NCBI GenBank assembly: GCA_003838065.1
Contig: QZAC01000046.1
Location: 1-51,900 of the forward strand
DNA length: 51,900 bases
Reading direction: 5' to 3'
From: Methanocalculus sp. MSAO_Arc2
GTDB taxonomy: Archaea; Halobacteriota; Methanomicrobia; Methanomicrobiales; Methanocorpusculaceae
Part shown: in pieces, positions 33,580 to 41,820 of the stretch
Numbering within the stretch: position 1 is the stretch's first letter
Layout of the letters: each line of letters starts with the position of its first letter
Notes under the pieces: generated by a model
Databases searched by the model: none
What the model saw: the letters and a program-made list of their open reading frames with translations, nothing else
What the model was told of the DNA's origin: nothing
Position numbers and translations under genes: made by a program

Positions 33580-35015
33580 AATTCATGTATCCTTTTTTCG
33601 ACTGCTTCGGCGATCTCATTCCGTCCCCGGAGGGTCTGCATACGTCCGGCAAGTGTTGTATCACCAATGACCTCCCTGATCCAGGTAGCGATATCTGAAC
33701 GTTCACCATGGTGCTTGATACAGTCATCGCTTGCAACATCAAGTAGTTTTACAAATTCTTCAAGTGAATGGGCTGAGAATCCCTCCCGGTGGTAGGGGGT
33801 ACAGAAATGAAATGCACGCTCAGGAGGTATGCATCGGAGAAAACGTGCAGCACTTCCAGCCCTGACCATTTGACTCTGCTCCTCCTCAAAACGGCTAAGT
33901 GCGGCCATATACCGGGAAAATTCCAGGTATGCCTCCGCCTGGCTCCGCTGCGTCTTCACCATACCGCAGCTCCCTTCAGTTGTCGCCATAGCCTGAAAAA
34001 GAGGCATTGCCTGGAAGCGCCGCCAGGCAGTCCGATCAGGTACCCATCTCCCAGCTGTCCTGAGGGCATCCAGCGCTGTACATTGCATCATATTTTGTGG
34101 CCATCTCCCAAATACCTCCTCCATTTGTTCATCTGAGAACATATCTGCCGCAGTAATCATTTTGACCTCCTCGGATGGGAGTACAGGGTGAATGCCGGCA
34201 TCGGCATACGCTCCGGGAAGTGCCTGGAGAAAGTCTAATATTCCAGTATCTCGTGAGTAACGGCCTCCAAAGACCTCCATATCAACCAGGATATGCACAG
34301 TGCATTTCCCCATCCCTCTGATCCAGCCAGCATATGTTCTGGCTGTCAGGGGGTGATATTCCCAGTCAACGTCTCCGTACCTGATGGCAATATCATCAGA
34401 GAGTTTGCAGTGTCGGATCAAAAATGGTATCCCATCTAAAGTATATCCAGAAAACTGATCATAGGCTGAATGATACGTATCAAATACATCAGTGTAGATT
34501 GCAGAAAACCCTTCATCAAGGGCGGCTCTTACGATATTTCTGTTGAAGATTCTGCATGGTGCAACAAGGATTGATGGTTTTCGTCCTGAAAATTCTGTCA
34601 TAAGCAAACGATGCATCTCCACCTGGATCCGGAATTCATCAGAATCCGGAATAGCGCCCATAGCCGTGTTATAGTAGGATTCAGAAAGCACTTCGGCATT
34701 CCTGTGAGCAGTTGCCTGTGACAGTAATTCATAGAGATCCGGATCAGCACCCTCCAGATGTTCTATGAACACCCCTGATAGAAGGAAACTGCACCGGAAC
34801 TCTTCATCCATCATCTGGAGGAGGATCTGCGTCGTTGGTGTATAACTCGATTCAGATAACCTGCGTATCCGCTCTTCGTCTCTCTCCCGTGGAAAAACCG
34901 GGCTTCTCCTCTTTATTCCGAATTCTCCCTGGTCAGGAGGTGGATCTATCCGCAATGGATGGCGCAGAATAAATCCCATACATACCTGCGGAACTGGAGA
35001 GTCATTACCAGGCAT
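33561..35015 (-). CDS. GH57 alpha-amylase-like protein, catalytic Glu apparently lost
   Basis: A 484-residue protein recognisable as a GH57 amylase homologue: the N-terminal CMGFILRHPLRI fits the first-strand pattern; SYTPTTQILLQMMDEE, LSDDIAIRYGDVDWEYHPLT and the acid region HILVDMEVFGGRYS with Asp245 are typical. In active enzymes the nucleophile lies in a VFRNTELIY-like segment; here residues 150-163 (LVAPCRIFNRNIV) are shorter and without Glu. Motif 2 (usually ETYYHS) reads SESYYNT, with Asn for His. It may therefore be a non-catalytic glucan-binding or regulatory protein. It is probably first or second gene of the glycogen operon. Confidence 0.82.
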   Translation of the reverse strand: MPGNDSPVPQVCMGFILRHPLRIDPPPDQGEFGIKRRSPVFPRERDEERIRRLSESSYTPTTQILLQMMDEEFRCSFLLSGVFIEHLEGADPDLYELLSQATAHRNAEVLSESYYNTAMGAIPDSDEFRIQVEMHRLLMTEFSGRKPSILVAPCRIFNRNIVRAALDEGFSAIYTDVFDTYHSAYDQFSGYTLDGIPFLIRHCKLSDDIAIRYGDVDWEYHPLTARTYAGWIRGMGKCTVHILVDMEVFGGRYSRDTGILDFLQALPGAYADAGIHPVLPSEEVKMITAADMFSDEQMEEVFGRWPQNMMQCTALDALRTAGRWVPDRTAWRRFQAMPLFQAMATTEGSCGMVKTQRSQAEAYLEFSRYMAALSRFEEEQSQMVRAGSAARFLRCIPPERAFHFCTPYHREGFSAHSLEEFVKLLDVASDDCIKHHGERSDIATWIREVIGDTTLAGRMQTLRGRNEIAEAVEKRIHELWKRLK

Positions 35016-35025
35016 ACTGGTTGAT

Positions 35026-35043
35026 AAGGAGTGGACACCCCTT
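35026..35043. promoter_or_regulatory. near-perfect dyad before glycogen genes
   Basis: AAGGAGTG-GA-CACCCCTT has 8-base arms with one mismatch. It lies in the 39-base gap between the HAD gene and the GH57-like gene, 11 bases before the latter's ATG (minus strand), between a TATA-like GAGATATGC (about 35046-35054) and the start. This is a usual place for an archaeal repressor site; a short hairpin in the message is an alternative. Confidence 0.35.
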
Positions 35044-35054
35044 AAGCATATCTC

Positions 35055-35825
35055 TCAGCCAAAGATCTCTTTCACCATCGCAATCGATGGGAGGGAGAAA
35101 TCAGGGGTGATGTTGGAATTCCTGAGCATCTCATCTGAATATTTACCGGTCCTGACAAGTATTCCGATCAGGCCTGCCTCCTGCGCACCGCCCACATCCG
35201 TTCTGATGTCATCGCCAATCATCGCTGTTTGCCCGGGAGAGGTTTTCAGCATGGCACATGCCGAGAGGAATGCATCGGGCGATGGTTTGCCCATCACACA
35301 CGCCGATCTTCCGCATGCATACTCAAGCGCAGCTACAAACGGACCGGCTGCAAGGGTAAGACCATCTTCTGCCATCCAGTATCTGTCGCGTTCAAGTGCG
35401 ATGAAGAGTGCGCCGTCATTGATCAGCCGAAATGCTTCATTCAGTACCCTGAAGGTAAACTTTAGTCCTGCGTCACCGATGATCACCGCCCCGGCTTCAT
35501 CTGAAGTGTCAATAATCCCTGCATCGTGAAACTCGGATGTTGCCGCATCTGTGACCAGGAGACTGCAACGAGTGATTCCCTTCCTTTCAAGGAAAGCGAG
35601 TGCTGCTCCAATTGGCGTTGATATCAGTCCGGGGTCAATAGTAAAACCAGCTGTGTTCAGCCGTTCCGCAATCTGCATCCTGGTCCGCTGTGTCGAATTG
35701 GAGACGAATCGATACCTGATACCCTGATCATTAAGCCACCCGATAGCCTCCTGCGCTCCAGGGACCGGCTCTCCACCGACGGTGAGCACACCGTCAATAT
35801 CAATCAGAAGTGCTTCAATTTTCAT
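35055..35825 (-). CDS. HAD-IIA family phosphatase
   Basis: A 256-residue HAD-superfamily hydrolase of subfamily IIA (NagD/HDHD2-like). The motifs are IDIDGVLT (nucleophile Asp9, acid Asp11), FVSNSTQRTR, the lysine in VMGKPSPDAF and the terminal GDDIRTDVGGAQEAGL. The cap domain spans about residues 80-175. Likely a sugar- or nucleotide-phosphatase; the substrate is unknown. It sits immediately upstream of the glycogen genes on the same strand (39-base gap), so it may be part of that operon. It is divergent from mrfB. Confidence 0.92.
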   Translation of the reverse strand: MKIEALLIDIDGVLTVGGEPVPGAQEAIGWLNDQGIRYRFVSNSTQRTRMQIAERLNTAGFTIDPGLISTPIGAALAFLERKGITRCSLLVTDAATSEFHDAGIIDTSDEAGAVIIGDAGLKFTFRVLNEAFRLINDGALFIALERDRYWMAEDGLTLAAGPFVAALEYACGRSACVMGKPSPDAFLSACAMLKTSPGQTAMIGDDIRTDVGGAQEAGLIGILVRTGKYSDEMLRNSNITPDFSLPSIAMVKEIFG

Positions 35826-35915
35826 TGCCTTTCACCATATAGGTGGTGCTCACGCAGCCTTTACTGATAGCCATACAGGATTCTCTCCCCTGTATATGAT
35901 ATGATCCGTGCCTGT

Positions 35916-35933
35916 TTCACTTTCGCACCCCGC
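35916..35933 (+). repeat. 18-base element, copy 2 (upstream of mrfB)
   Basis: Exact copy of the sequence at 24058-24075, same orientation to the following gene. The 146-base gap around it separates the divergent HAD and mrfB genes. Downstream, TTTATCTAA (35942-35950) is TATA-like, and AAGGAG (35960-35965) precedes ATG 35972. Interpreted as a promoter-linked regulatory site; the alternative is chance or a small dispersed repeat. Confidence 0.6.
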
Positions 35934-35971
35934 TCACCGGGTTTATCTAAAGCAATATCAAGGAGTATGGT

Positions 35972-37048
35972 ATGGGAGAGACAATAGCGGCATTCCGCAC
36001 AGCACGATCATTCTGGCGGGAACAGATCGATACCCGGCAGGAGTTCCGGATCATTGAACATGACAACCGGTTCCGGGCAGGGATCGGCAGAACAGGCATC
36101 TTTGCCTCAGAATACCAGGAGCACACAGAACGCATAAAAAAGCTTCTGGATGCCCATGCGGGATCCGATCTCTGTGATATCATCGCAGGCGCTGCCATCG
36201 ATACATCTGAGGGGCCATGCTTTGGTATACAAGAATACATTTTCTTCAGGCCACTCCCCCCTGACTCCTCAGATGCCCGGTCACGCCTGCTCTGCTGTCT
36301 CAGGCTGGTTCCCGGGATCGGACCTGCCCGCGAGCGTCACCTGAAACAGAGAGGCTGTAAGACGATCACTGACCTCCTCCATATCAGGCGATACCGGGCG
36401 TTGGCAGAAGAGGTGCTCGCACTCATCAGGGAGGAGGATGCAGGAGCCGTGATGGCATGGACACGGTCACGCCTCTCGCCGACCCATCCGGAGGTGATCA
36501 GGGCTTCATCCCTCTTTGAGCCAGAACGCCTCGTCTTCCTGGATATCGAAACCCTCGGCGTCTTCTCCCGGCCAGTCTTCCTCATCGGGTCTGCAACAAT
36601 CGAGGGCAGCTCTATCCATCTCCGCCAGTTCCTCGCCCGTGACATTGACGAGGAGCTCCCGGCCCTGCTAGCCTGGCAGGAGAGCCTCCCCGAAGACCCT
36701 CTCATCCTCAGTTATAATGGGCGATCCTTCGATGTTCCATATCTTGCCGATCGCTTCGCCTACTATGGTGAAGAACTCACCACAGGATCTCATCAGCTTG
36801 ACCTTCTCCATATCACCCGCCGGACCATTGGGCGGGATCTCTCAGACTGCCGGCTTGCGACCATTGAACAATCAGTCCTGGACATCAACCGGGGCTTTGA
36901 TCTCCCGGGTGTTCTGGTGCCACAATGGTATGATACGTACCGGCGATCCAAAAACCCGGGACCCCTCATCCCGATCATCCGGCATAACCGGCAGGATGTC
37001 CTTTCCCTCGTCGATCTCCACCGGCGGTTTCTGGAGATGTACTGGTGA
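35972..37048 (+). CDS. mrfB: MrfB/YprB-like HhH and RNase H-fold exonuclease
   Basis: A 358-residue protein. The middle has a helix-hairpin-helix (RLVPGIGPARERHLKQRG, about residues 112-130), then an RNase H-like exonuclease domain (about 185-358): LVFLDIETLGVF with the DxE pair, SYNGRSFDVPYLADRF, and IIRHNRQDVLSLVDLH with the final acidic residue. The set matches YprB/MrfB, the nuclease partner of helicase YprA/MrfA in Bacillus subtilis repair of mitomycin-type adducts. ATG 35972 has AAGGAG 6 bases upstream. The stop overlaps the helicase start, so they are translated together. Function in archaea is an inference from the pairing. Confidence 0.85.
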   Translation: MGETIAAFRTARSFWREQIDTRQEFRIIEHDNRFRAGIGRTGIFASEYQEHTERIKKLLDAHAGSDLCDIIAGAAIDTSEGPCFGIQEYIFFRPLPPDSSDARSRLLCCLRLVPGIGPARERHLKQRGCKTITDLLHIRRYRALAEEVLALIREEDAGAVMAWTRSRLSPTHPEVIRASSLFEPERLVFLDIETLGVFSRPVFLIGSATIEGSSIHLRQFLARDIDEELPALLAWQESLPEDPLILSYNGRSFDVPYLADRFAYYGEELTTGSHQLDLLHITRRTIGRDLSDCRLATIEQSVLDINRGFDLPGVLVPQWYDTYRRSKNPGPLIPIIRHNRQDVLSLVDLHRRFLEMYW

Positions 37049-39279
37049 TGCAGCATTCTATTCTCGCAAAGCTGCAGGAGGAGTGTGGTTCAACTGAGGA
37101 TGCCCTCTTCATTCACCAGATTGCCGGGAGAGAGGCTCGATATGCTGAGATCCCCGATAGCCTTCATCCCCGCCTCCGATCCTGGCTTATTGATGAAGGG
37201 ATCAGGCCCTATATTCATCAGGCTGAGGCGTATGAACGGACATCGGCGGGCGAGGATATCCTCCTTGCAACAGAAACGGCATCCGGAAAGACCCTGGCCT
37301 TCGCCCTTCCGATCATCGACTGCCTCATACGCGACCCGGATGCGCGGGCACTCCTTCTATACCCGACAAAAGCACTCGCCCGCGACCAGCTTGCCGCGTT
37401 TATTGCGATTGATGAGGCGATTGGTGCGGGACTCTTCCCTGCGGTCTATGACGGTGACACGCCCCGCGATGCACGGCCAGGGATCCGGTCAAAGTCCCGG
37501 ATCATCATCTCGAATATGCATGAGATCCATCATATCCTCCCCTGGCGGCGGCAATGGGCGGATTTCTTCTCGGGTACCGCGTTTGTCGTCATCGATGAGG
37601 CACACCGGTACCGGGGGATCTTTGGTTCCCATATCGCCCTCCTGATCCGCAGGCTCACCCGTGTCCTTGCGTATTATGACGCTTCTCCTGTCTTTATCCT
37701 CGCATCCGCAACCCCTGGAAACCCGGAGGAATTTACAGAGCGGCTTTGCGGCCGCCGATTCCAGATTATCACAGACGACGGATCCCCGCAGAGCCACCGC
37801 AGTATCGTCTTCTATAACCCCTATATGAAAGACCCGGGCGCCTCACTTGCGTCTGAGGTATCAAGGCTTCTTGCAATCCATATGCAGCACCATCTCCAGA
37901 CGATCTGCTTCTCGCCGTCCCGGCGGCTTGCCGAGGTGATCGCACGAAGGACTGGCGAAGAGCTTGCGGGAGATCCCCTCCTTGCAGAACGCATCCGTGC
38001 GTACCGGGCAGGCTACCTTGCAGAGGAGCGGCGGGAGATAGAGGCCGGGCTCAAGGACGGGCATCTCCAGGGGGTGGTATCGACAAATGCACTCGAACTC
38101 GGGGTCGATATCGGTACCCTTGATGCCGTCCTGATGGCAGGCTATCCCGGGGCAACCATATCCTTCTGGCAGCAGGCAGGCCGGGCCGGACGAAGCGGAT
38201 CAAAGAGTCTTGTGACGATGGTCGCCCGGTATGACCCCATCGACCAGTACTACATGCACCACCCGGACCGCTTCTTTGCCGCCACCCCCGAGCATGCCGC
38301 TATTGATATGCAAAACCCGATCATCCTCTCGGGCCATCTCCTCTGTGCGGCAGCCGAGATTCCGCTCGGTGACCGGGATACCATGTACTTCGGGGAGGAG
38401 ATGATGGATCATCTCCGGGAGCTGGCAGATGAAGGGCTGCTTGCCAATACCCGGAAAGGATATGTCTACGCCGGAGTCAGGAGACCCGCTGAATTCGTCA
38501 CCCTCACCGGTTCGGCTTCAGGAGGATACCAGATCATGGAAAAAAGCCGCCTCATCGAGACGATGGATGCAGCACAGGCATACCGGGAAGCCTATCCCGG
38601 TGCGGTCATCCTCCATCAGGATACAAGCTATATCGTCAGGTCGGTTGACCGGGATGATGGGATAATCAAAGTCGATCTGCTTGAGGCCGATTATTACACC
38701 CGCCCGCTCACAACGACCTCCGTCTCTGTCGACCGGATCATCGGGTCGCGGGAAGGCCAGGAAGTGTCGATATCATTTGCAGAGATGATCGTCACCGAAG
38801 CGATCTCGGGCTATCATATCCTCCGCTATGATCGAGTGATTGGATCAAAACCCCTGGATCTCCCGGAGAACTCATTTCCGACACAGGGGCTCCTCCTCTC
38901 CATTGATGAAAAACTCCTCCAAAGCTCCGTCATATCTGATCCCGAGGGAACCCTTCATGCTGCCGAGCATGCCCTCATCGCCGCAATGCCCGGTTTTATC
39001 ATCTGTGACCGAAATGATATCGGGGGTTGCTCGACTGCATACCATCCAGCAGCAGATGGTCCGGCCGTTCTCATCTATGACGGCTACATCGGCGGTGCAG
39101 CCCTTGCCGCGAAAGCCTATCATCTGATAGGGAAAATCGCCAACCTTGCAGCAACGATTGTCGCCGAATGCCGATGTTATAACGGCTGCCCTGCCTGCAT
39201 CTTCTCCCCGAAGTGCGGCAATGATAACACACCCCTGGACAAGAAGGGGGCAGAGGTGCTGTTGCAGGCGATCAAATAG
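37045..39279 (+). CDS. mrfA: MrfA/YprA-like DEAD/DEAH helicase with Cys-rich DUF1998-type C-terminus
   Basis: A 744-residue superfamily 2 helicase. Motif I ATETASGKTLAF, motif II VVIDEAHRYRG, motif III LASATPGNPEEF and motif VI QQAGRAGRSG are intact. The C-terminal region (about 570-744) resembles DUF1998, with the metal-binding cluster AECRCYNGCPACIFSPKCG. This is the architecture of MrfA, the helicase of a DNA-adduct repair pair, here coded just after its nuclease. GTG 37045 or ATG 37048 can start it; GGAG is 8 bases before the GTG. It converges on sepS. Confidence 0.88.
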   Translation: MMQHSILAKLQEECGSTEDALFIHQIAGREARYAEIPDSLHPRLRSWLIDEGIRPYIHQAEAYERTSAGEDILLATETASGKTLAFALPIIDCLIRDPDARALLLYPTKALARDQLAAFIAIDEAIGAGLFPAVYDGDTPRDARPGIRSKSRIIISNMHEIHHILPWRRQWADFFSGTAFVVIDEAHRYRGIFGSHIALLIRRLTRVLAYYDASPVFILASATPGNPEEFTERLCGRRFQIITDDGSPQSHRSIVFYNPYMKDPGASLASEVSRLLAIHMQHHLQTICFSPSRRLAEVIARRTGEELAGDPLLAERIRAYRAGYLAEERREIEAGLKDGHLQGVVSTNALELGVDIGTLDAVLMAGYPGATISFWQQAGRAGRSGSKSLVTMVARYDPIDQYYMHHPDRFFAATPEHAAIDMQNPIILSGHLLCAAAEIPLGDRDTMYFGEEMMDHLRELADEGLLANTRKGYVYAGVRRPAEFVTLTGSASGGYQIMEKSRLIETMDAAQAYREAYPGAVILHQDTSYIVRSVDRDDGIIKVDLLEADYYTRPLTTTSVSVDRIIGSREGQEVSISFAEMIVTEAISGYHILRYDRVIGSKPLDLPENSFPTQGLLLSIDEKLLQSSVISDPEGTLHAAEHALIAAMPGFIICDRNDIGGCSTAYHPAADGPAVLIYDGYIGGAALAAKAYHLIGKIANLAATIVAECRCYNGCPACIFSPKCGNDNTPLDKKGAEVLLQAIK

Positions 39280-39340
39280 TTACATAAGGGCAAGGATATA
39301 CTTACCATTCACCCTACCAAAATATGAAGAAGCGTCAAAA

Positions 39341-40927
39341 TTATTCTTCTCTCTTCTCACTCTTCACCGTCATGAAGATCGGGCCCCGGAGATCGATCTT
39401 CTTCCGGTTATCGGTGACGAATCGCATCGCGTGATCGGCGATCCTGATATTCACATCTGAGGGGAGTTTTGCCATCTTCACCTGGACAGTTGTTCCTCCC
39501 CCGCACCGGGCTGCCTCCTCGATCCGGGCGGCTGCGAGGAGTGAGACGGTATCGACAAACCGGATGCCGGTTGGCAGGCCGTCTCTTCTGATCTCAGCAA
39601 ACTTCTCGGTATCGGGCACCCCGAGGATTGCCCCGTCATGGATGAATACCTCATTGCCACAGGCGGGACCAAGAAGTTTTGAGTTCTCTTCAGGCTCAAG
39701 GACAGTAACATCAACTGCTGTCCCCGCGATCTCGCCTGACCATACCGAAAATGAGCAGGGAGATGGTGCAGCAGCATGTTCGCTCGCAACCGCTGCGATC
39801 GCCTTTGCAAGGGCACGTCCGGCTTCAGTAGACGGTTCTTCACGGACAGAAACAGCACGGGCAAGGCCCCGGTCACTGAGCGTCGGTGGATAGAACAGAC
39901 CATAGCTGAGTTTTCGGACATCATCTGCGTTATGGATGATCATCGCAAGCCGCTCGACACCAAGACCAAGATTCATCACCGGGATGCTGATTCCATATTC
40001 CCCGAGCGCGGAAGGTGAATAGATCCCAAATGTGGCGACCTCGACCCAGTCATGGACCGGATGCCGTGCATACACCTCTGTCTGGGTCCCTGGCATATAG
40101 TACTTGGACCGTTTCTCATCTGGCCTGAACTCAAAATCAGTGAACCCAAATGCCGAGAGGAGGGCTTCTGCCACCGCCATCCCCTCGTCAAGCGTCACGT
40201 CCCCGCCTGCAACGATACAGGAGGCTGAATGATAGGTCATCAGACGTGTCGGCCCTTCCTCCTGTTCACGCCGGAAACACCGATCTATCGAAAAGAGGCG
40301 GATCGGGTGCGCCATTCTGTTCCAGCACTCTCCAAGTGACATGAACCATCCGCTTGTCATATGTGAACGGAGGGTTGCACGTGATGATTCAGGCGTAAGT
40401 TCCTTAAATTCCGGGAAGACGGTGTCCAGAATACAGACGACCCTGGCGTCATCAACCCCCAGGACGACTGAGAGTTCATGGACAAGATCATCACCGTCAA
40501 TGACCCCCTTCTTATAGGAATGAAGAGTATTCCGGAATGCATCCTCAAGCTCCGGAGTAAGAGGCTCTTGTGTGATCAACTCGATCTCTTCAATCTGCCT
40601 GCGCGCGATCCCGACATTGGGGCGGGGAAGGCCCGCCAGGTAAAACACCCGGTCAAGAACGGCCATCGCTTCAGGTCCAAACTGCCGGTACACCTCATGC
40701 TCCTCAACGATAACCGGGTTCATCGCCTCGTCAAACCCCATCGACAGATAGGTCTGGCGGAGCCTCTGGATCGTATCGAAGACGGGGTGTGGCCGGGCAC
40801 GGCGATAGGTATACCTTGGATACTGCCGATCAACAGCCGGGGTTGAAAGCACCCGCACTCCGTCATGCCATGCTCTCTCAAAATTCTCCTTTGAGCGCTT
40901 CCTGAACTCTTCAGCATCAAACCTCAT
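39341..40927 (-). CDS. sepS: O-phosphoseryl-tRNA(Cys) synthetase
   Basis: A 528-residue class II synthetase, SepRS. It charges tRNA-Cys with phosphoserine, later converted to cysteine by SepCysS; this route is characteristic of methanogens. Class II motifs: GFDEAMNPVIVEEHEVYRQF, motif 2 CFRREQEEGPTRLMTYHSAS, and motif 3 VMNLGLGVERLAMI. The TSGWFMSLG and KYYMPGTQTEVYARHP segments bind phosphoserine. The C-terminal domain (about 350-528) is the usual tRNA-binding part. Its ATG overlaps the taw1 stop as ATGA. SepCysS is not in the window. Confidence 0.97.
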   Translation of the reverse strand: MRFDAEEFRKRSKENFERAWHDGVRVLSTPAVDRQYPRYTYRRARPHPVFDTIQRLRQTYLSMGFDEAMNPVIVEEHEVYRQFGPEAMAVLDRVFYLAGLPRPNVGIARRQIEEIELITQEPLTPELEDAFRNTLHSYKKGVIDGDDLVHELSVVLGVDDARVVCILDTVFPEFKELTPESSRATLRSHMTSGWFMSLGECWNRMAHPIRLFSIDRCFRREQEEGPTRLMTYHSASCIVAGGDVTLDEGMAVAEALLSAFGFTDFEFRPDEKRSKYYMPGTQTEVYARHPVHDWVEVATFGIYSPSALGEYGISIPVMNLGLGVERLAMIIHNADDVRKLSYGLFYPPTLSDRGLARAVSVREEPSTEAGRALAKAIAAVASEHAAAPSPCSFSVWSGEIAGTAVDVTVLEPEENSKLLGPACGNEVFIHDGAILGVPDTEKFAEIRRDGLPTGIRFVDTVSLLAAARIEEAARCGGGTTVQVKMAKLPSDVNIRIADHAMRFVTDNRKKIDLRGPIFMTVKSEKREE

Positions 40928-41820
40928 TGATCCTCCTCAAGACAGACGACCCGGGAGACCGGGCTCTCGTCCCGTATCCGGTACCCAGCCGATCGTGCAA
41001 TCTTCCCGGCGAAAGACCGGACATGGGCATGATCGGGCATCTGCTCTATTGATAATCTGCTTCGACTGTATCCAAGATACATATATCCTTTGACTTCGAC
41101 ATACGTGGGAGCGGCATCGGCAATGATCCTCCCATAGGCCTCCGGAGAATAGTCGTTTATCCCCTTTACAAGCGTTATACGAATGGCTGATCGCCTGGAT
41201 GAGAGTATTGAGAGGCTCTCAAGTATTCTCTCCCAGTAATCCCCTTTTGGTCGGCAAAGCATGGTATACGTCTCCTCATCAGGCGCATCAAGCGATACGT
41301 ACAGCTGGGTTGGGAAGAGTTCCGCCACCACATCAGGCCGTGTCCCGTTTGAGACGACAAAGACGGTATACCCGTTCTCCCTGAAGAGGTTTACAAGCGC
41401 GGGAAGGTGTGAGTAACAGGTTGGCTCACCTGAAAGTGAGATTGCCACCTGGTTTGGCGAACCGGTTGCTTCATGCCAGCGATCGGAAGTAACATCAGGA
41501 TGAGGCTTATATCCTGCAAGCCCTTTTTTATGGAGTTTTTGTATACCCGAAACGATCACTTCAGGGGAGAGTTCATGCTCATCTGCTGGTTCATGCTCCA
41601 TCGAACGCCAGCAGAAGAGACACCGCTGGTTGCATCGAAGTGTCGGAGTCATCTGGATACAGCGATGGCTCTCTATCCCATAGAACTGGTGTTTATAGCA
41701 CATATCCCCACCGCGCAGCGCTCGTCTGCTCCACATGCAGGGTTTCACTGCAGCAGTTGAGAGAGGAGAGAAGAACAGGTATCCCTGCCGATGCAGGGCA
41801 TCACATGCTTTCGAGTGCAT
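40924..41820 (-). CDS. taw1: tRNA 4-demethylwyosine synthase (TYW1)
   Basis: A 298-residue radical SAM enzyme that turns m1G37 of tRNA-Phe into 4-demethylwyosine with pyruvate. It has two cluster sites: Cys28, Cys41 and Cys54 for the second cluster, and CNQRCLFC (Cys63, Cys67, Cys70) for the radical SAM cluster. The spacing matches the archaeal enzyme. ATG 41820 is chosen; it overlaps argS by 20 bases. The frame remains open to 41829 through TTG codons. It is between argS and sepS in a tRNA/translation operon. Confidence 0.94.
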   Translation of the reverse strand: MHSKACDALHRQGYLFFSPLSTAAVKPCMWSRRALRGGDMCYKHQFYGIESHRCIQMTPTLRCNQRCLFCWRSMEHEPADEHELSPEVIVSGIQKLHKKGLAGYKPHPDVTSDRWHEATGSPNQVAISLSGEPTCYSHLPALVNLFRENGYTVFVVSNGTRPDVVAELFPTQLYVSLDAPDEETYTMLCRPKGDYWERILESLSILSSRRSAIRITLVKGINDYSPEAYGRIIADAAPTYVEVKGYMYLGYSRSRLSIEQMPDHAHVRSFAGKIARSAGYRIRDESPVSRVVCLEEDQ

